A DNA stretch of 45,330 nt, taken from assembly GCF_008014745.1 (NCBI RefSeq), contig NZ_VPFD01000046.1, positions 1 to 45,330 of the forward strand. Direction: 5' to 3'. The notes under the pieces were generated by a model, which ran no database searches, was not told the DNA's origin, and was given only the letters and a program-made list of their open reading frames with translations. Shown in pieces: positions 7,636-15,375 of this stretch; within the stretch, counting starts at the first letter, position 1; the number at the start of each line of letters is the position of its first letter. This stretch comes from Massilia arenae. Lineage in GTDB: Bacteria > Pseudomonadota > Gammaproteobacteria > Burkholderiales > Burkholderiaceae_D. The position numbers and the translations under genes were made by a program.

Positions 7636-7902
7636 ATGGACAAGACCAACCTCGCGAAATACGATGCAAAGAAGCTGATGAACAAGATGGGCCCCAAGGG
7701 CGCCGTCATCGGCAAGGCGGGGGATGCGCCTGCGGCGGATCGCCGCGAACAACGCGAACGCCACCGCGCGCTGGGCCTGGTGCCGTTCGCAGTCAAGCTC
7801 AATGGCGACCTGGTCAAGCAGTTGCAGGCGCAGAGCAAGGAACAAGGCGTCGACCTGAACGAACTGGTGGCGCAGTTGCTGCAAAAAGGCCTGGCTGCCT
7901 GA
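7636..7902 (+). CDS. Small protein with possible ribbon-helix-helix end
   Basis: 88 aa. The N-terminal half is charged and low in complexity (LAKYDAKKLMNKMGPKG, then RREQRERHRALG). The C-terminal part (from VPFAVKLNGDLVKQL, residues 49-63, to the end) has the strand-helix-helix pattern of Arc/MetJ-type ribbon-helix-helix DNA-binding proteins, with SKEQGVDLNELVAQLLQKG as the second helix region. No toxin gene lies next to it, so an antitoxin role is not supported. It ends 3 bp from the convergent anmK stop. The family guess rests on pattern only. Confidence 0.72.
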   Translation: MDKTNLAKYDAKKLMNKMGPKGAVIGKAGDAPAADRREQRERHRALGLVPFAVKLNGDLVKQLQAQSKEQGVDLNELVAQLLQKGLAA

Positions 7903-7905
7903 ACT

Positions 7906-9003
7906 TCAGGCCGGGTACAACGCCCCCAGGATGCGCGGGCCGCGCGCGCCCGTGACCGCCGGTAGATTGCCCGCTTCGCGGTTGGCGAAACGCCAGCCCA
8001 GCCAGGCGAAGGCCAGCGCCTCGACCCGGTTCGGCGCCACGCCCAGTTCCGCGGTCGAGGCCACTTTCACACCGCCGAGTTCGGCGCCGATGGCGCGCAG
8101 CAGGGCGCCGTTGTAGGCGCCGCCGCCGCAAACATAGACCGCGTCCGGCGTCACGCCCTCGTCGCCGATCGCGCGCGCGATCGTGACTGCCGTCAGTTGC
8201 ACCAGGGTCGCTTGCACATCGGCCGGGGCGAGGTCGCTGAAGGACGCGAGCTTGGCATCGAGCCATGGCGCGTGGAACAGGTCGCGTCCCGTGCTCTTGG
8301 GCGCCGGCTGGCGGAAATACGGTTCGTCGAGCAGGGCGTCCAGCAGCGGCTGCTGGACCGTGCCGCTGGCGCCCCAGACGCCATCCTCGTCATAGGTGCA
8401 GCCCTGGTGGCGCGCGATCCACAGATCGAGCAAGACATTGCCTGGGCCGGTATCGAAACCGGTCACGCGACCGTCGCCGTGCAGCACGCTGATATTGCCG
8501 ATGCCGCCGATGTTGACGACCACGCGCGCGGTGCCCGGCTTGCCGAAAGCTGCCTCATGGAAGGCCGGCACCAGCGGCGCGCCCTGGCCGCCGGCGGCGA
8601 TGTCGCGGCTGCGGAAGTCGGCGATCACGTCGATGCCGGTCAGCTCGGCGAGCAAGGCCGGGTTATTGGTCTGGCGCGTAAAACCCAGTTCCGGGCGGTG
8701 GCGGATGGTCTGGCCGTGAACGGCCACCGCGGTCACCGGCGCCGGGCAGGATGGCAGCAGTGAGCGCACGCAGTCGGCGTAGACCAGGGCCAATGCGTTG
8801 GCGGCCAGCGCTTCGCGCCCGAGTTCGTTGGGGCTGGCGGCCTGCAGCGCCATCAGTTCTTCGCGCAATTCGGACGGAAAGGGCGTGAAGGCAGCCGACA
8901 GGGTCTGGATGGCGCCGTTGGAGAAATCAGCCAGCACGCCATCGACGCCGTCGAGGCTGGTGCCGGACATCAGGCCAATGAAAAGGGAATGTGTCGCGGT
9001 CAT
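7906..9003 (-). CDS. anmK: Anhydro-N-acetylmuramic acid kinase
   Basis: 365 aa. It phosphorylates and opens 1,6-anhydro-MurNAc to MurNAc-6-phosphate during recycling of the cell-wall peptidoglycan. Motifs of the ASKHA-fold family: FIGLMSGTSLDGVDGVL at the N-terminus (residues 8-24), VAVHGQTIRHRP, VVNIGGIGNISVL, FDTGPGNVLLDLW and VYVCGGGAYNGALL. The length is typical. Start ATG 9003 begins the family N-terminus MTATHSLF; a longer frame upstream enters the preceding terminator. It lies downstream of the M23 peptidase on the same strand but a strong terminator separates them. Confidence 0.96.
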   Translation of the reverse strand: MTATHSLFIGLMSGTSLDGVDGVLADFSNGAIQTLSAAFTPFPSELREELMALQAASPNELGREALAANALALVYADCVRSLLPSCPAPVTAVAVHGQTIRHRPELGFTRQTNNPALLAELTGIDVIADFRSRDIAAGGQGAPLVPAFHEAAFGKPGTARVVVNIGGIGNISVLHGDGRVTGFDTGPGNVLLDLWIARHQGCTYDEDGVWGASGTVQQPLLDALLDEPYFRQPAPKSTGRDLFHAPWLDAKLASFSDLAPADVQATLVQLTAVTIARAIGDEGVTPDAVYVCGGGAYNGALLRAIGAELGGVKVASTAELGVAPNRVEALAFAWLGWRFANREAGNLPAVTGARGPRILGALYPA

Positions 9004-9034
9004 GGTGTTATAAGTTTTTGTTGGCGTACAAAAC

Positions 9035-9074
9035 AAAACGCCCTCCAGCATCGCGATGCAGCGGAGGGCGTTTT
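9035..9074 (-). terminator. Terminator of M23 peptidase gene
   Basis: AAAACGCCCTCC (9035-9046) pairs with GGAGGGCGTTTT (9063-9074) and the loop itself contains GCATCGCGATGC, so the whole forms one long hairpin. Read on the minus strand it ends in TTTTGTTTTG just after the peptidase stop. It should isolate the peptidase transcript from anmK. Confidence 0.88.
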
Positions 9075-9091
9075 ATATGGTGCGGTATGTC

Positions 9092-10456
9092 TTAGCGGGC
9101 TGCCATCGACGAGCCGCTTGGCGCCATCAGCGAGAAGCGGTGGTTCATCTCGGCGGCCGCCATGCGGAAGCGTGCCAGTTCGGCCTGGTTCAGCGGTTGC
9201 TGGGCCAGCGACTTGAACTTGTTCGGATCCTTGGCCACGCCTGCAACGCGGAATTCATAGTGCAGGTGCGGGCCGGTCGACCAGCCGGTCGAGCCGACGT
9301 AGCCGATCACCTGGCCCTGGCTGATCTTGCTGCCCTTGCGCATGCCCGGTGCGATACGGCTCATGTGGGCGTAGGCGGTGCTGTAGCTCGACCAGTGTTT
9401 CAGGACGACCATATTGCCGTAGCCATTGCCGTTGCCCGCGAAGTCGACGGTGGCATCGGCCACGGCGCGGATCGGGGTGCCGGTGGCGGCGGCGAAGTCG
9501 ACGCCTTTATGCGCCTTGAACTTGCCCGAGATCGGGTGCACGCGCATCGAGAAACCCGACGAGACGCGCGAGTACTGCAGTGGCGACTTGAGGAAGGCTT
9601 TCTTGAGCGACTTGCCGTCCAGCGAGTAGTAACCACCCTGCTTGGAGACCGGATCTTCGTACCAGACCGACTGGTAGCTGGTGCCGCGGTTGACGAATTC
9701 GCCAGCCAGGATACGGCCGGTCTTGATCAGTTCGCCGTCGAGCCAGAAGGTTTCGTACACGACATTGAAACGGTCACCGCGCTTGACGTCGCTGCGGAAG
9801 TCGATATTGGTCGAGAACATCTCGATGATCTGGCCAACGACCGAATCCGGGATGCTGCCGCCGTCGACATTGGCGTCGGTGGCCGCGTACAGCGAGCTGG
9901 CGATCTCGCGCGAGCGCATTTCGACGCGGCGCTCGAGCTTGGCGGGCGCCTCGAGGGCGACGAATTCCTCGCCCTTGCGTTCGACGCTGATCGTGCGTGC
10001 TTCGCCGCTCTTGCCGTCGGTGACGGTGGCGCGCATCGACAGCAGCAGGCCGTTTTCGTCGGTCTCGGCCTGGATGCGCTTGCCGGTCTGGAGCGACAGC
10101 AGGCGCTTGGCGAGTTTGTCCGAACGAACGAACTTTTGCGCTTGCGCGTCTTCGATGCCGAGGCGGGTGAAGAGCGAGCCGAGCGAATCGCCGCGGCGGA
10201 TGCGTTCTTCGTGGATGAATTGCTGCTCGTCTTGCTGGAGCGCGGCGATCTGGTCGGCCAGGTTCGGCAGTTCCAGGTCTTGCGCAACAGAGGTGACGGG
10301 CAGGTCGGAGGGATCGGGAGCGATCGGTGCAACGCCTACGGCGCCAAAGGCGCACACGCTCAGGAAGACGGCGCCGGCGCTCAGGACGCGGGCTTTGCGG
10401 GTCTTCGGCAGCAGCGCTAGCAGGCTTTTACCAGTGATTTTCTGTATAGGGTTCAT
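9092..10456 (-). CDS. M23 (LytM) peptidoglycan endopeptidase, MepM-like
   Basis: 454 aa. A basic start and a hydrophobic segment (residues 24-46) suggest a membrane anchor or uncleaved signal, followed by an acidic/proline linker, a LysM/OapA-like region (RRGDSLGSLFTRLGI, residues 88-102) and a long beta-rich spacer. The C-terminal LytM domain has all zinc and catalytic residues: H316 and D320 in HKGVDF, H364 in YAHM, H397 and H399 in HLHYE. Known relatives (MepM/YebA) cut D-Ala-mDAP cross-links in the periplasm to allow wall growth. Start ATG 10456 is chosen because it gives the basic-hydrophobic N-terminus directly. It is divergent from tyrS. Confidence 0.93.
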   Translation of the reverse strand: MNPIQKITGKSLLALLPKTRKARVLSAGAVFLSVCAFGAVGVAPIAPDPSDLPVTSVAQDLELPNLADQIAALQQDEQQFIHEERIRRGDSLGSLFTRLGIEDAQAQKFVRSDKLAKRLLSLQTGKRIQAETDENGLLLSMRATVTDGKSGEARTISVERKGEEFVALEAPAKLERRVEMRSREIASSLYAATDANVDGGSIPDSVVGQIIEMFSTNIDFRSDVKRGDRFNVVYETFWLDGELIKTGRILAGEFVNRGTSYQSVWYEDPVSKQGGYYSLDGKSLKKAFLKSPLQYSRVSSGFSMRVHPISGKFKAHKGVDFAAATGTPIRAVADATVDFAGNGNGYGNMVVLKHWSSYSTAYAHMSRIAPGMRKGSKISQGQVIGYVGSTGWSTGPHLHYEFRVAGVAKDPNKFKSLAQQPLNQAELARFRMAAAEMNHRFSLMAPSGSSMAAR

Positions 10457-10548
10457 GCAATCAGTTAAAATTTGCGGCTGAACTTTCAAGGACCATGTTC
10501 TGACGTTTCCGAAAAAGTTTTCTATGGGAAACTAAAACAGGATCGTGA

Positions 10549-10554
10549 ATTATA
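10549..10554 (-). promoter_or_regulatory. -10 element of M23 peptidase gene
   Basis: Read on the minus strand, 10554-10549 is a perfect TATAAT; a partial -35 (TTGTAG, 10570-10575) lies 15 bp away. Transcription would start near 10542, with an 86-nt leader that contains the dyad GTTTCC/GGAAAC (10505-10510, 10527-10532). The same AT-rich stretch is the only likely place for the divergent tyrS promoter. Confidence 0.45.
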
Positions 10555-10604
10555 CCAAAAGATATGGTCCTACAACCGTTTTAGCCAATTTCCTACACGA
10601 ATTT

Positions 10605-11867
10605 ATGACCTCTAACGCAGCCTTTAATGGTAGTGCGGCAACTTCCATTAAACCTTTGCCACTGACCGACAAGGTTCTTGAGTCTCTTGCCATTGCCAAA
10701 CGTGGCGTCGACGAACTCCTGATCGAAAGCGACTTCGCCCAAAAACTGGCGCGCTCCGAACAAACCGGCAAGCCGCTGCGCATCAAGCTGGGCCTGGATC
10801 CAACGGCGCCGGACTTGCACCTCGGCCATACGGTGGTGCTGAACAAGTTGCGTCAATTGCAAGACCTGGGCCACCAGGTGATCTTTTTGATCGGCGATTT
10901 CACTTCCATGATTGGCGACCCGTCGGGCCGCAACGCCACCCGTCCGCCGCTGACCCGCGAGCAGGTCGAGGAAAACGCGATGACGTATTTCCGCCAGGCG
11001 TCGCTGGTGCTGGACGCCAGCCGCACGGAAATCCGCTACAACTCCGAATGGTGCGACCCATTGGGCGCGCGCGGCATGATCCAACTCGCCTCGCGCTACA
11101 CCGTGGCCCGCATGATGGAGCGCGACGACTTTACCAAGCGCTACAAGAGTGGGACTCCGATCGCTGTGCATGAGTTCCTGTATCCGCTCATGCAAGGCTA
11201 CGATTCGGTCGCTTTGCAGTCAGACCTTGAGCTGGGTGGAACGGACCAGAAATTCAACTTGCTGGTCGGCCGCGAGCTGCAGAAGGACTACGGCCAGGAG
11301 CCGCAATGCATCCTGACCATGCCGCTGCTGGAAGGCCTGGACGGCGTCGACAAGATGTCCAAGTCCAAGAACAACTATATTGGTATCACCGAAGCCCCGA
11401 ACAGCATGTTCGGCAAGCTGATGAGCATCTCGGACGAGATGATGTGGAAGTATTTCAACCTGCTGTCGTTCCGCTCGCTCGACGATATCGCCCAATTGAA
11501 AGCGACGATCGACGGCGGCGCCAACCCGCGCGATGCGAAAGTGGCGCTGGGTAAAGAGATCGTCACGCGCTTCCACTCGGCCGCGGCGGCTGACGACGCG
11601 CTGGCCGACTTCGTCAACCGCTCCAAGGGCGGCATTCCGGACGACGTGCCTGAAGTGTCGCTGTCCGGCGCGCCGCTGGGCCTGCCGCAACTGCTGAAGG
11701 CCGCCGGCCTGTGCGCCTCGACCTCGGAAGCCATGCGCATGGTCGACCAGGGCGGCGTGCGCATCGACGGCGCCGTGGTCAGCGACAAGGGCCTGCAAGT
11801 GGCCGCCGGCACCGTCGTGGTGCAAGTCGGCAAGCGCAAGTTCGCCCGCGTGACCCTGGCAGCATGA
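10605..11867 (+). CDS. tyrS: Tyrosyl-tRNA synthetase (TyrZ-type)
   Basis: 420-aa class I aminoacyl-tRNA synthetase. The ATP-binding HIGH motif is HLGH (residues 72-75) in LGLDPTAPDLHLGHTVVL, and KMSKS lies at 250-254. The LGLDPTAPD sequence marks the TyrZ subclass rather than the E. coli TyrS subclass. A C-terminal S4-like RNA-binding domain (from about LPQLLKAAGLCAS) closes the protein. The ATG at 10605 has no clear Shine-Dalgarno; a GTG at 10545 would add 20 residues unlike the family and is less likely. The stop overlaps the dtd start (ATGA), coupling charging with proofreading of D-Tyr-tRNA. Confidence 0.96.
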   Translation: MTSNAAFNGSAATSIKPLPLTDKVLESLAIAKRGVDELLIESDFAQKLARSEQTGKPLRIKLGLDPTAPDLHLGHTVVLNKLRQLQDLGHQVIFLIGDFTSMIGDPSGRNATRPPLTREQVEENAMTYFRQASLVLDASRTEIRYNSEWCDPLGARGMIQLASRYTVARMMERDDFTKRYKSGTPIAVHEFLYPLMQGYDSVALQSDLELGGTDQKFNLLVGRELQKDYGQEPQCILTMPLLEGLDGVDKMSKSKNNYIGITEAPNSMFGKLMSISDEMMWKYFNLLSFRSLDDIAQLKATIDGGANPRDAKVALGKEIVTRFHSAAAADDALADFVNRSKGGIPDDVPEVSLSGAPLGLPQLLKAAGLCASTSEAMRMVDQGGVRIDGAVVSDKGLQVAAGTVVVQVGKRKFARVTLAA

Positions 11868-12322
11868 TTGGCCTGCTGCAACGCGTGAGCGAAGCGGCGG
11901 TGCGCGTCGACGGCCAGACCGTCGGCGCCATCGGCCCCGGCCTGATGGTGCTGGTGTGCGCCGAAAAAGGCGACACCGAACGCGAGGCCGACCTGCTGCT
12001 GACCAAGCTGCTGGGCTACCGCGTGTTTTCCGACGAGGCCGGCAAGATGAACCGCAGCGTGACTGACGTCAAGGGCGGCCTGCTGCTGGTGCCACAGTTC
12101 ACCCTGGCGGCGGACACGAAATCGGGCACGCGCCCCTCGTTCTCGCCGGCCGCTGCGCCGGAAGACGGACGGCGCCTGTTCGAGCATGTCGTGCGCCAGA
12201 CGCGGGAACGGCATGGCATTGTCGAGACCGGCGTATTTGGTGCTGACATGAAAGTGTCGCTCATCAACGATGGCCCGGTCACATTCTGGCTGCGTATTGA
12301 TCCCGTCGGGGCGGCGCGCTGA
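11864..12322 (+). CDS. dtd: D-aminoacyl-tRNA deacylase
   Basis: 152 aa, normal length for DTD1. It hydrolyses D-aminoacyl-tRNA (and mischarged Gly-tRNA-Ala), clearing D-Tyr that TyrRS can attach. The cross-subunit Gly-cisPro motif NDGPVTFW is intact near the C-terminus. The other family motif, normally SQFTL, reads PQFTL here (P77, Q78), an uncommon change, with TRPSF following as expected. The start overlaps the tyrS stop by 4 nt, so the two are translationally coupled. Confidence 0.95.
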   Translation: MIGLLQRVSEAAVRVDGQTVGAIGPGLMVLVCAEKGDTEREADLLLTKLLGYRVFSDEAGKMNRSVTDVKGGLLLVPQFTLAADTKSGTRPSFSPAAAPEDGRRLFEHVVRQTRERHGIVETGVFGADMKVSLINDGPVTFWLRIDPVGAAR

Positions 12323-12381
12323 AACCCGCGCCTGGCGCCAAGGTCCAATTGAGTAGCCAGGTTAGTAGCCACGGAGGTCAC

Positions 12382-13047
12382 ATGCGAATCTGGAGCGACT
12401 CATTCACCGACGGGGCCGACATTCCCGCCGCCTGCGCGTTCGCGGTCAGCGATCCTGCTACCCACGTCAAGCTGTCGAGCAACCGCAATCCCCATATCGC
12501 CTGGGACGACGTGCCGGCCGGCACGCAGTCGCTGGTGCTGATCTGCCACGATCCCGACGTGCCGTCCGAAGGCGGCGACGTCAACAAGGAAGGCCGCACC
12601 GTACCGGCCACCTTGCCACGCGTCGATTTCTTCCACTGGACGCTGGCCGACATCCCGGTCTGCCTCAAGTCGCTGGCCGAAGGCATGTTTTCAGACATGG
12701 TCACGCCGCATGGCAAGCCCGGTCCCGAAGTCGCCTTCACCATCAAGAACGGCACCGAACACGAGATGCGCCACGGCGTCAACGACTATACCGGCTGGTT
12801 CGCGGGCGATCCCGATATGGCGGGCGAGTTCTACGGCTATGACGGCCCGTGCCCGCCGTGGAACGACGAGCGCGTGCATCACTATGTGTTTACGCTGTAT
12901 GCGCTCGACATTCCGCGCCTGCCGCTGGAGGCGCGCTTCACCGGCTCCGAGGCGCGCCTGGCAATCCAGGGACATATCCTCGACGAGGCGCGCATTTTCG
13001 GCACGTATTCGCTCAATCCCCAGGTCGTGGCCGACCTGGCAAAATAA
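12382..13047 (+). CDS. YbhB/YbcL-type PEBP protein
   Basis: 221-aa member of the phosphatidylethanolamine-binding protein family (Raf kinase inhibitor-like). Recognisable parts are the ligand-site segments LVLICHDPDVPSEGGDV (about residues 52-68) and VDFFHWTLADIP, and the C-terminal YDGPCPPWNDERVHHYVF region. Bacterial YbhB proteins are cytoplasmic and their ligand is not known. A strong GGAGG (12373-12377) sets the ATG at 12382. The gene is 59 bp after dtd and may be in the same transcript. Confidence 0.92.
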   Translation: MRIWSDSFTDGADIPAACAFAVSDPATHVKLSSNRNPHIAWDDVPAGTQSLVLICHDPDVPSEGGDVNKEGRTVPATLPRVDFFHWTLADIPVCLKSLAEGMFSDMVTPHGKPGPEVAFTIKNGTEHEMRHGVNDYTGWFAGDPDMAGEFYGYDGPCPPWNDERVHHYVFTLYALDIPRLPLEARFTGSEARLAIQGHILDEARIFGTYSLNPQVVADLAK

Positions 13048-13096
13048 TCAAGCATCTGATTTTTTCACTGCCCCGAGGTTCGGGTGCAAGGACCTC

Positions 13097-13777
13097 ATGA
13101 CATTGAACGACGCGCCTGCGGGAACGACCACGATCCTCCTGATCCGCCACGGCGAAACCGCCTGGAATGCCGAGCGCCGGCTGCAGGGCCATCTCGATAT
13201 CGCACTCAATGCCGAAGGCGAGCGCCAGGCCGCGGCGCTCGGCGCGGCGCTGGCTGGCGAACAGATCGACCTGGTCATTTCCAGCGACCTGGCGCGCGCC
13301 CGACAGACGGCCGAGGCGATCCATCTCGCCCGTGGCGCGCCCGATGCCGGCCGTGTCCAATGCGATCCCCAATTGCGCGAACGCTGCTATGGCGGCTTCG
13401 AAGGCTTGCTGTACAGCGAGATCGCGGCCCGCTTCCCGCTCGAGTTCGCCGCCTGGCAGGCGCGTAATGTCGATGCGGTCCTGCCGCCAGGTAAGAACCA
13501 GGGCGAGACCTTCCGTAGTTTCTTCGAGCGGGCCACGGGGGCGATCCTGGGCCATGCGGCGCGCCATCCCGGCCAGACCCTGGCGCTGGTGGCGCACGGC
13601 GGTGTACTCGAGTGCGCCTACCGGGCTGCGCTCGGCCTGCCGCTGGAAACGCCGCGCGACTTCAAGGTGCACAATGCCAGCATCAACCGTTTCGTGGTCG
13701 AGCAGGGCGTGTTGAAGCTGGTCAGCTGGGGTGAAATCGATCACCTGCGCCAGGTGGCGCTGGACGACTTGCCGTGA
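13097..13777 (+). CDS. Histidine phosphatase (phosphoglycerate mutase-like)
   Basis: 226 aa. The catalytic RHG motif is in LLIRHGETAWN, with the phospho-accepting histidine H18. The second catalytic histidine is in LALVAHGGVLE near residue 170, and the acid residue region is in the ERCYGGFEGL segment. Family members of this length (GpmB/CobC/PhoE-like) dephosphorylate diverse small substrates; the real one cannot be read from sequence. ATG 13097 has AAGGA (13088-13092) upstream. Followed by a hairpin terminator. Confidence 0.9.
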   Translation: MTLNDAPAGTTTILLIRHGETAWNAERRLQGHLDIALNAEGERQAAALGAALAGEQIDLVISSDLARARQTAEAIHLARGAPDAGRVQCDPQLRERCYGGFEGLLYSEIAARFPLEFAAWQARNVDAVLPPGKNQGETFRSFFERATGAILGHAARHPGQTLALVAHGGVLECAYRAALGLPLETPRDFKVHNASINRFVVEQGVLKLVSWGEIDHLRQVALDDLP

Positions 13778-13791
13778 GCGCCATGTGAGTA

Positions 13792-13815
13792 AAACAGGCG
13801 CGACAACGCCTGTTT
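13792..13815 (+). terminator. Terminator after histidine phosphatase
   Basis: AAACAGGCG (13792-13800), loop CGACAA, CGCCTGTTT (13807-13815): a perfect 9-bp stem ending in TTT. The T-run is short, so efficiency is uncertain. Confidence 0.65.
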
Positions 13816-13926
13816 CAGCGGCCTGCCAATATCGCACGCGCAACAATCACATTAATTTTGCTGATAATTTGAGCAGCGCTTGGGGTAAAATAGCAGGTTC
13901 CCAAGAAACTTCTGAGTTTTTCTGCT

Positions 13927-14952
13927 GTGCAAATCGGTCCATATCACCTGCGTAATAACGTCTTTGTCGCCCCCATGGCTGGAGTGACGGACCGTCCGTT
14001 CCGGCAACTGTGCAAGCAGCTCGGCGCGGGCTATGCGGTGTCCGAAATGGCGGCGTCGAACCCGCGCCTGTGGGCCAGCGAGAAGACGTCGCGCCGGATC
14101 GATCACGCGGGCGAGATGGAGCCGAAGGCGGTGCAGATCGCCGGCGCCGATCCTAAAGACCTCGCCGATTGCGCGAAGTTCAACGTCGAACGCGGCGCCC
14201 AGATTATCGACATCAATATGGGTTGCCCGGTCAAGAAGGTGTGCAATAGCTGGTGCGGTTCGGCCCTGTTGCAGCACGAAGACCTGGTCGAGCGCATCTT
14301 GCACGCCGTGGTCGAGGCGGTCGACGTGCCGGTCACCCTGAAGTTCCGCACCGGCTGGGATCGCGAAAACAGGAACGCGCTGCGCATCGCGCGCCTGGCC
14401 GAGCAGGCCGGCATCCAGATGCTGACCCTGCACGGCCGCACCCGTGCCGACGGCTACAAGGGCGAGGCCGAATACGACACCATCCGCGCCGTGAAACAGG
14501 CGGTGAGCATCCCGCTGGTGGCCAATGGCGACATCACGACGCCCGAGAAGGCGAAGTTCGTGCTCGACTACACCGGCGCCGATGCAGTGATGATCGGCCG
14601 CGCGGCCCAGGGCCGTCCCTGGATCTGCCGCGAGATCGACCACTACCTGCGCACCGGCGAGCATCTGCCGGCGCCGCTGGTGGACGAGGTGCGCGAATTG
14701 ATGAACGAGCACTTGCCGGCCCATTACGCCTTCTATGGCGAATACGTCGGCGTGCGCACCGCGCGCAAGCACATCGGCTGGTATGTACAAGACCTGCCGG
14801 GCGGCGAGGAATTCCGGCAGCGCATGAACCTGCTGGAATCGACGGCCGAGCAACTGGCGGCGGTCGACGACTTTTTCAAATCGCAGCACAGGCATGGCGA
14901 GCGGTTACAATACCGCCCCTCGCATCCGGATGTCGACGCGATCGCGGCATAA
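13927..14952 (+). CDS. dusB: tRNA-dihydrouridine synthase B
   Basis: 341-aa FMN enzyme that reduces specific uridines in the tRNA D-loop. The TIM-barrel start reads NNVFVAPMAGVTDRPFR (residues 10-26); the conserved NMGCP cysteine is C100; LHGRTRADGY and the FMN phosphate site NGDITTPE and GADAVMIGRAAQGRPW are also present. The start is GTG at 13927 (weak Shine-Dalgarno), which gives the family N-terminus MQIGPYHL. A -10-like TAAAAT (13886-13891) lies upstream. fis follows after 94 bp, the classic dusB-fis operon. Confidence 0.95.
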   Translation: MQIGPYHLRNNVFVAPMAGVTDRPFRQLCKQLGAGYAVSEMAASNPRLWASEKTSRRIDHAGEMEPKAVQIAGADPKDLADCAKFNVERGAQIIDINMGCPVKKVCNSWCGSALLQHEDLVERILHAVVEAVDVPVTLKFRTGWDRENRNALRIARLAEQAGIQMLTLHGRTRADGYKGEAEYDTIRAVKQAVSIPLVANGDITTPEKAKFVLDYTGADAVMIGRAAQGRPWICREIDHYLRTGEHLPAPLVDEVRELMNEHLPAHYAFYGEYVGVRTARKHIGWYVQDLPGGEEFRQRMNLLESTAEQLAAVDDFFKSQHRHGERLQYRPSHPDVDAIAA

Positions 14953-15046
14953 GCACCAGGAATAAGCACCACACCACAAGAAGAACACGGGGACGCGCTG
15001 TGCGTGAGCGCAGCAATCATTAAACCAGGATGAAGCAGCAGAAGAC

Positions 15047-15280
15047 ATGAGCAAAGAAAGTATCCAGGAAGTCGTCCAGAAGAGTCTCGAAGACTATTTC
15101 AACGATCTGGGCGAACAAAAGCCGACCAACATCTACGACATGATGGTGTTGACCGTCGAAAAGCCCGTCCTCGAAGTGGTCATGTCGCGCGCCGACGGCA
15201 ACCAGTCGCACGCCGCGCAGATGCTGGGCATCAACCGGAACACTTTGCGCAAGAAACTGCAGGAGCACGGGCTGCTCTAA
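15047..15280 (+). CDS. fis: DNA-binding protein Fis
   Basis: 77 aa, the short betaproteobacterial form. The C-terminal helix-turn-helix is GNQSHAAQMLGINRNTLRKK (residues 51-70), nearly identical to the Fis/NtrC C-terminal domain. Fis is a nucleoid protein that bends DNA and controls rRNA, supercoiling and recombination genes; short forms in this group may differ in detail. It is the second gene after dusB. Two GC-rich hairpins separate it from purH. Confidence 0.95.
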   Translation: MSKESIQEVVQKSLEDYFNDLGEQKPTNIYDMMVLTVEKPVLEVVMSRADGNQSHAAQMLGINRNTLRKKLQEHGLL

Positions 15281-15290
15281 GCGTGACCCA

Positions 15291-15336
15291 CGTGGCCGCG
15301 CACCTAGCGCGCGGCCACGGCCGGATCCCCGATCCG
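15291..15336 (+). other. Tandem hairpins between fis and purH
   Basis: CGTGGCCGCGC (15291-15301) pairs perfectly with GCGCGGCCACG (15309-15319) around a 7-nt loop. CGGATC (15322-15327) pairs with GATCCG (15331-15336) around CCC. No T-tract follows either, so these are not standard terminators. They could slow polymerase, protect fis mRNA or set the fis/purH ratio. Confidence 0.6.
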
Positions 15337-15375
15337 CCTGCCCGCCGCCAGGAATTCTCAACCATAGGCCACACC

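Noticed and set aside
7636..7902. Antitoxin of a toxin-antitoxin pair
   Set aside because: The C-terminal pattern fits ribbon-helix-helix proteins, but neither the 75-aa neighbour nor convergent anmK looks like a toxin.
9056..10420. 454-aa plus-strand open frame opposite the M23 peptidase
   Set aside because: Composition is that of an antisense shadow (Ala, Gly, Arg, Asp runs without motifs) and it has no own start signals.
10545..10604. GTG start 60 bp upstream of the chosen tyrS ATG
   Set aside because: The extra 20 residues do not resemble TyrRS N-termini and overlap the promoter region of both genes; AGGA upstream is the only argument for it.
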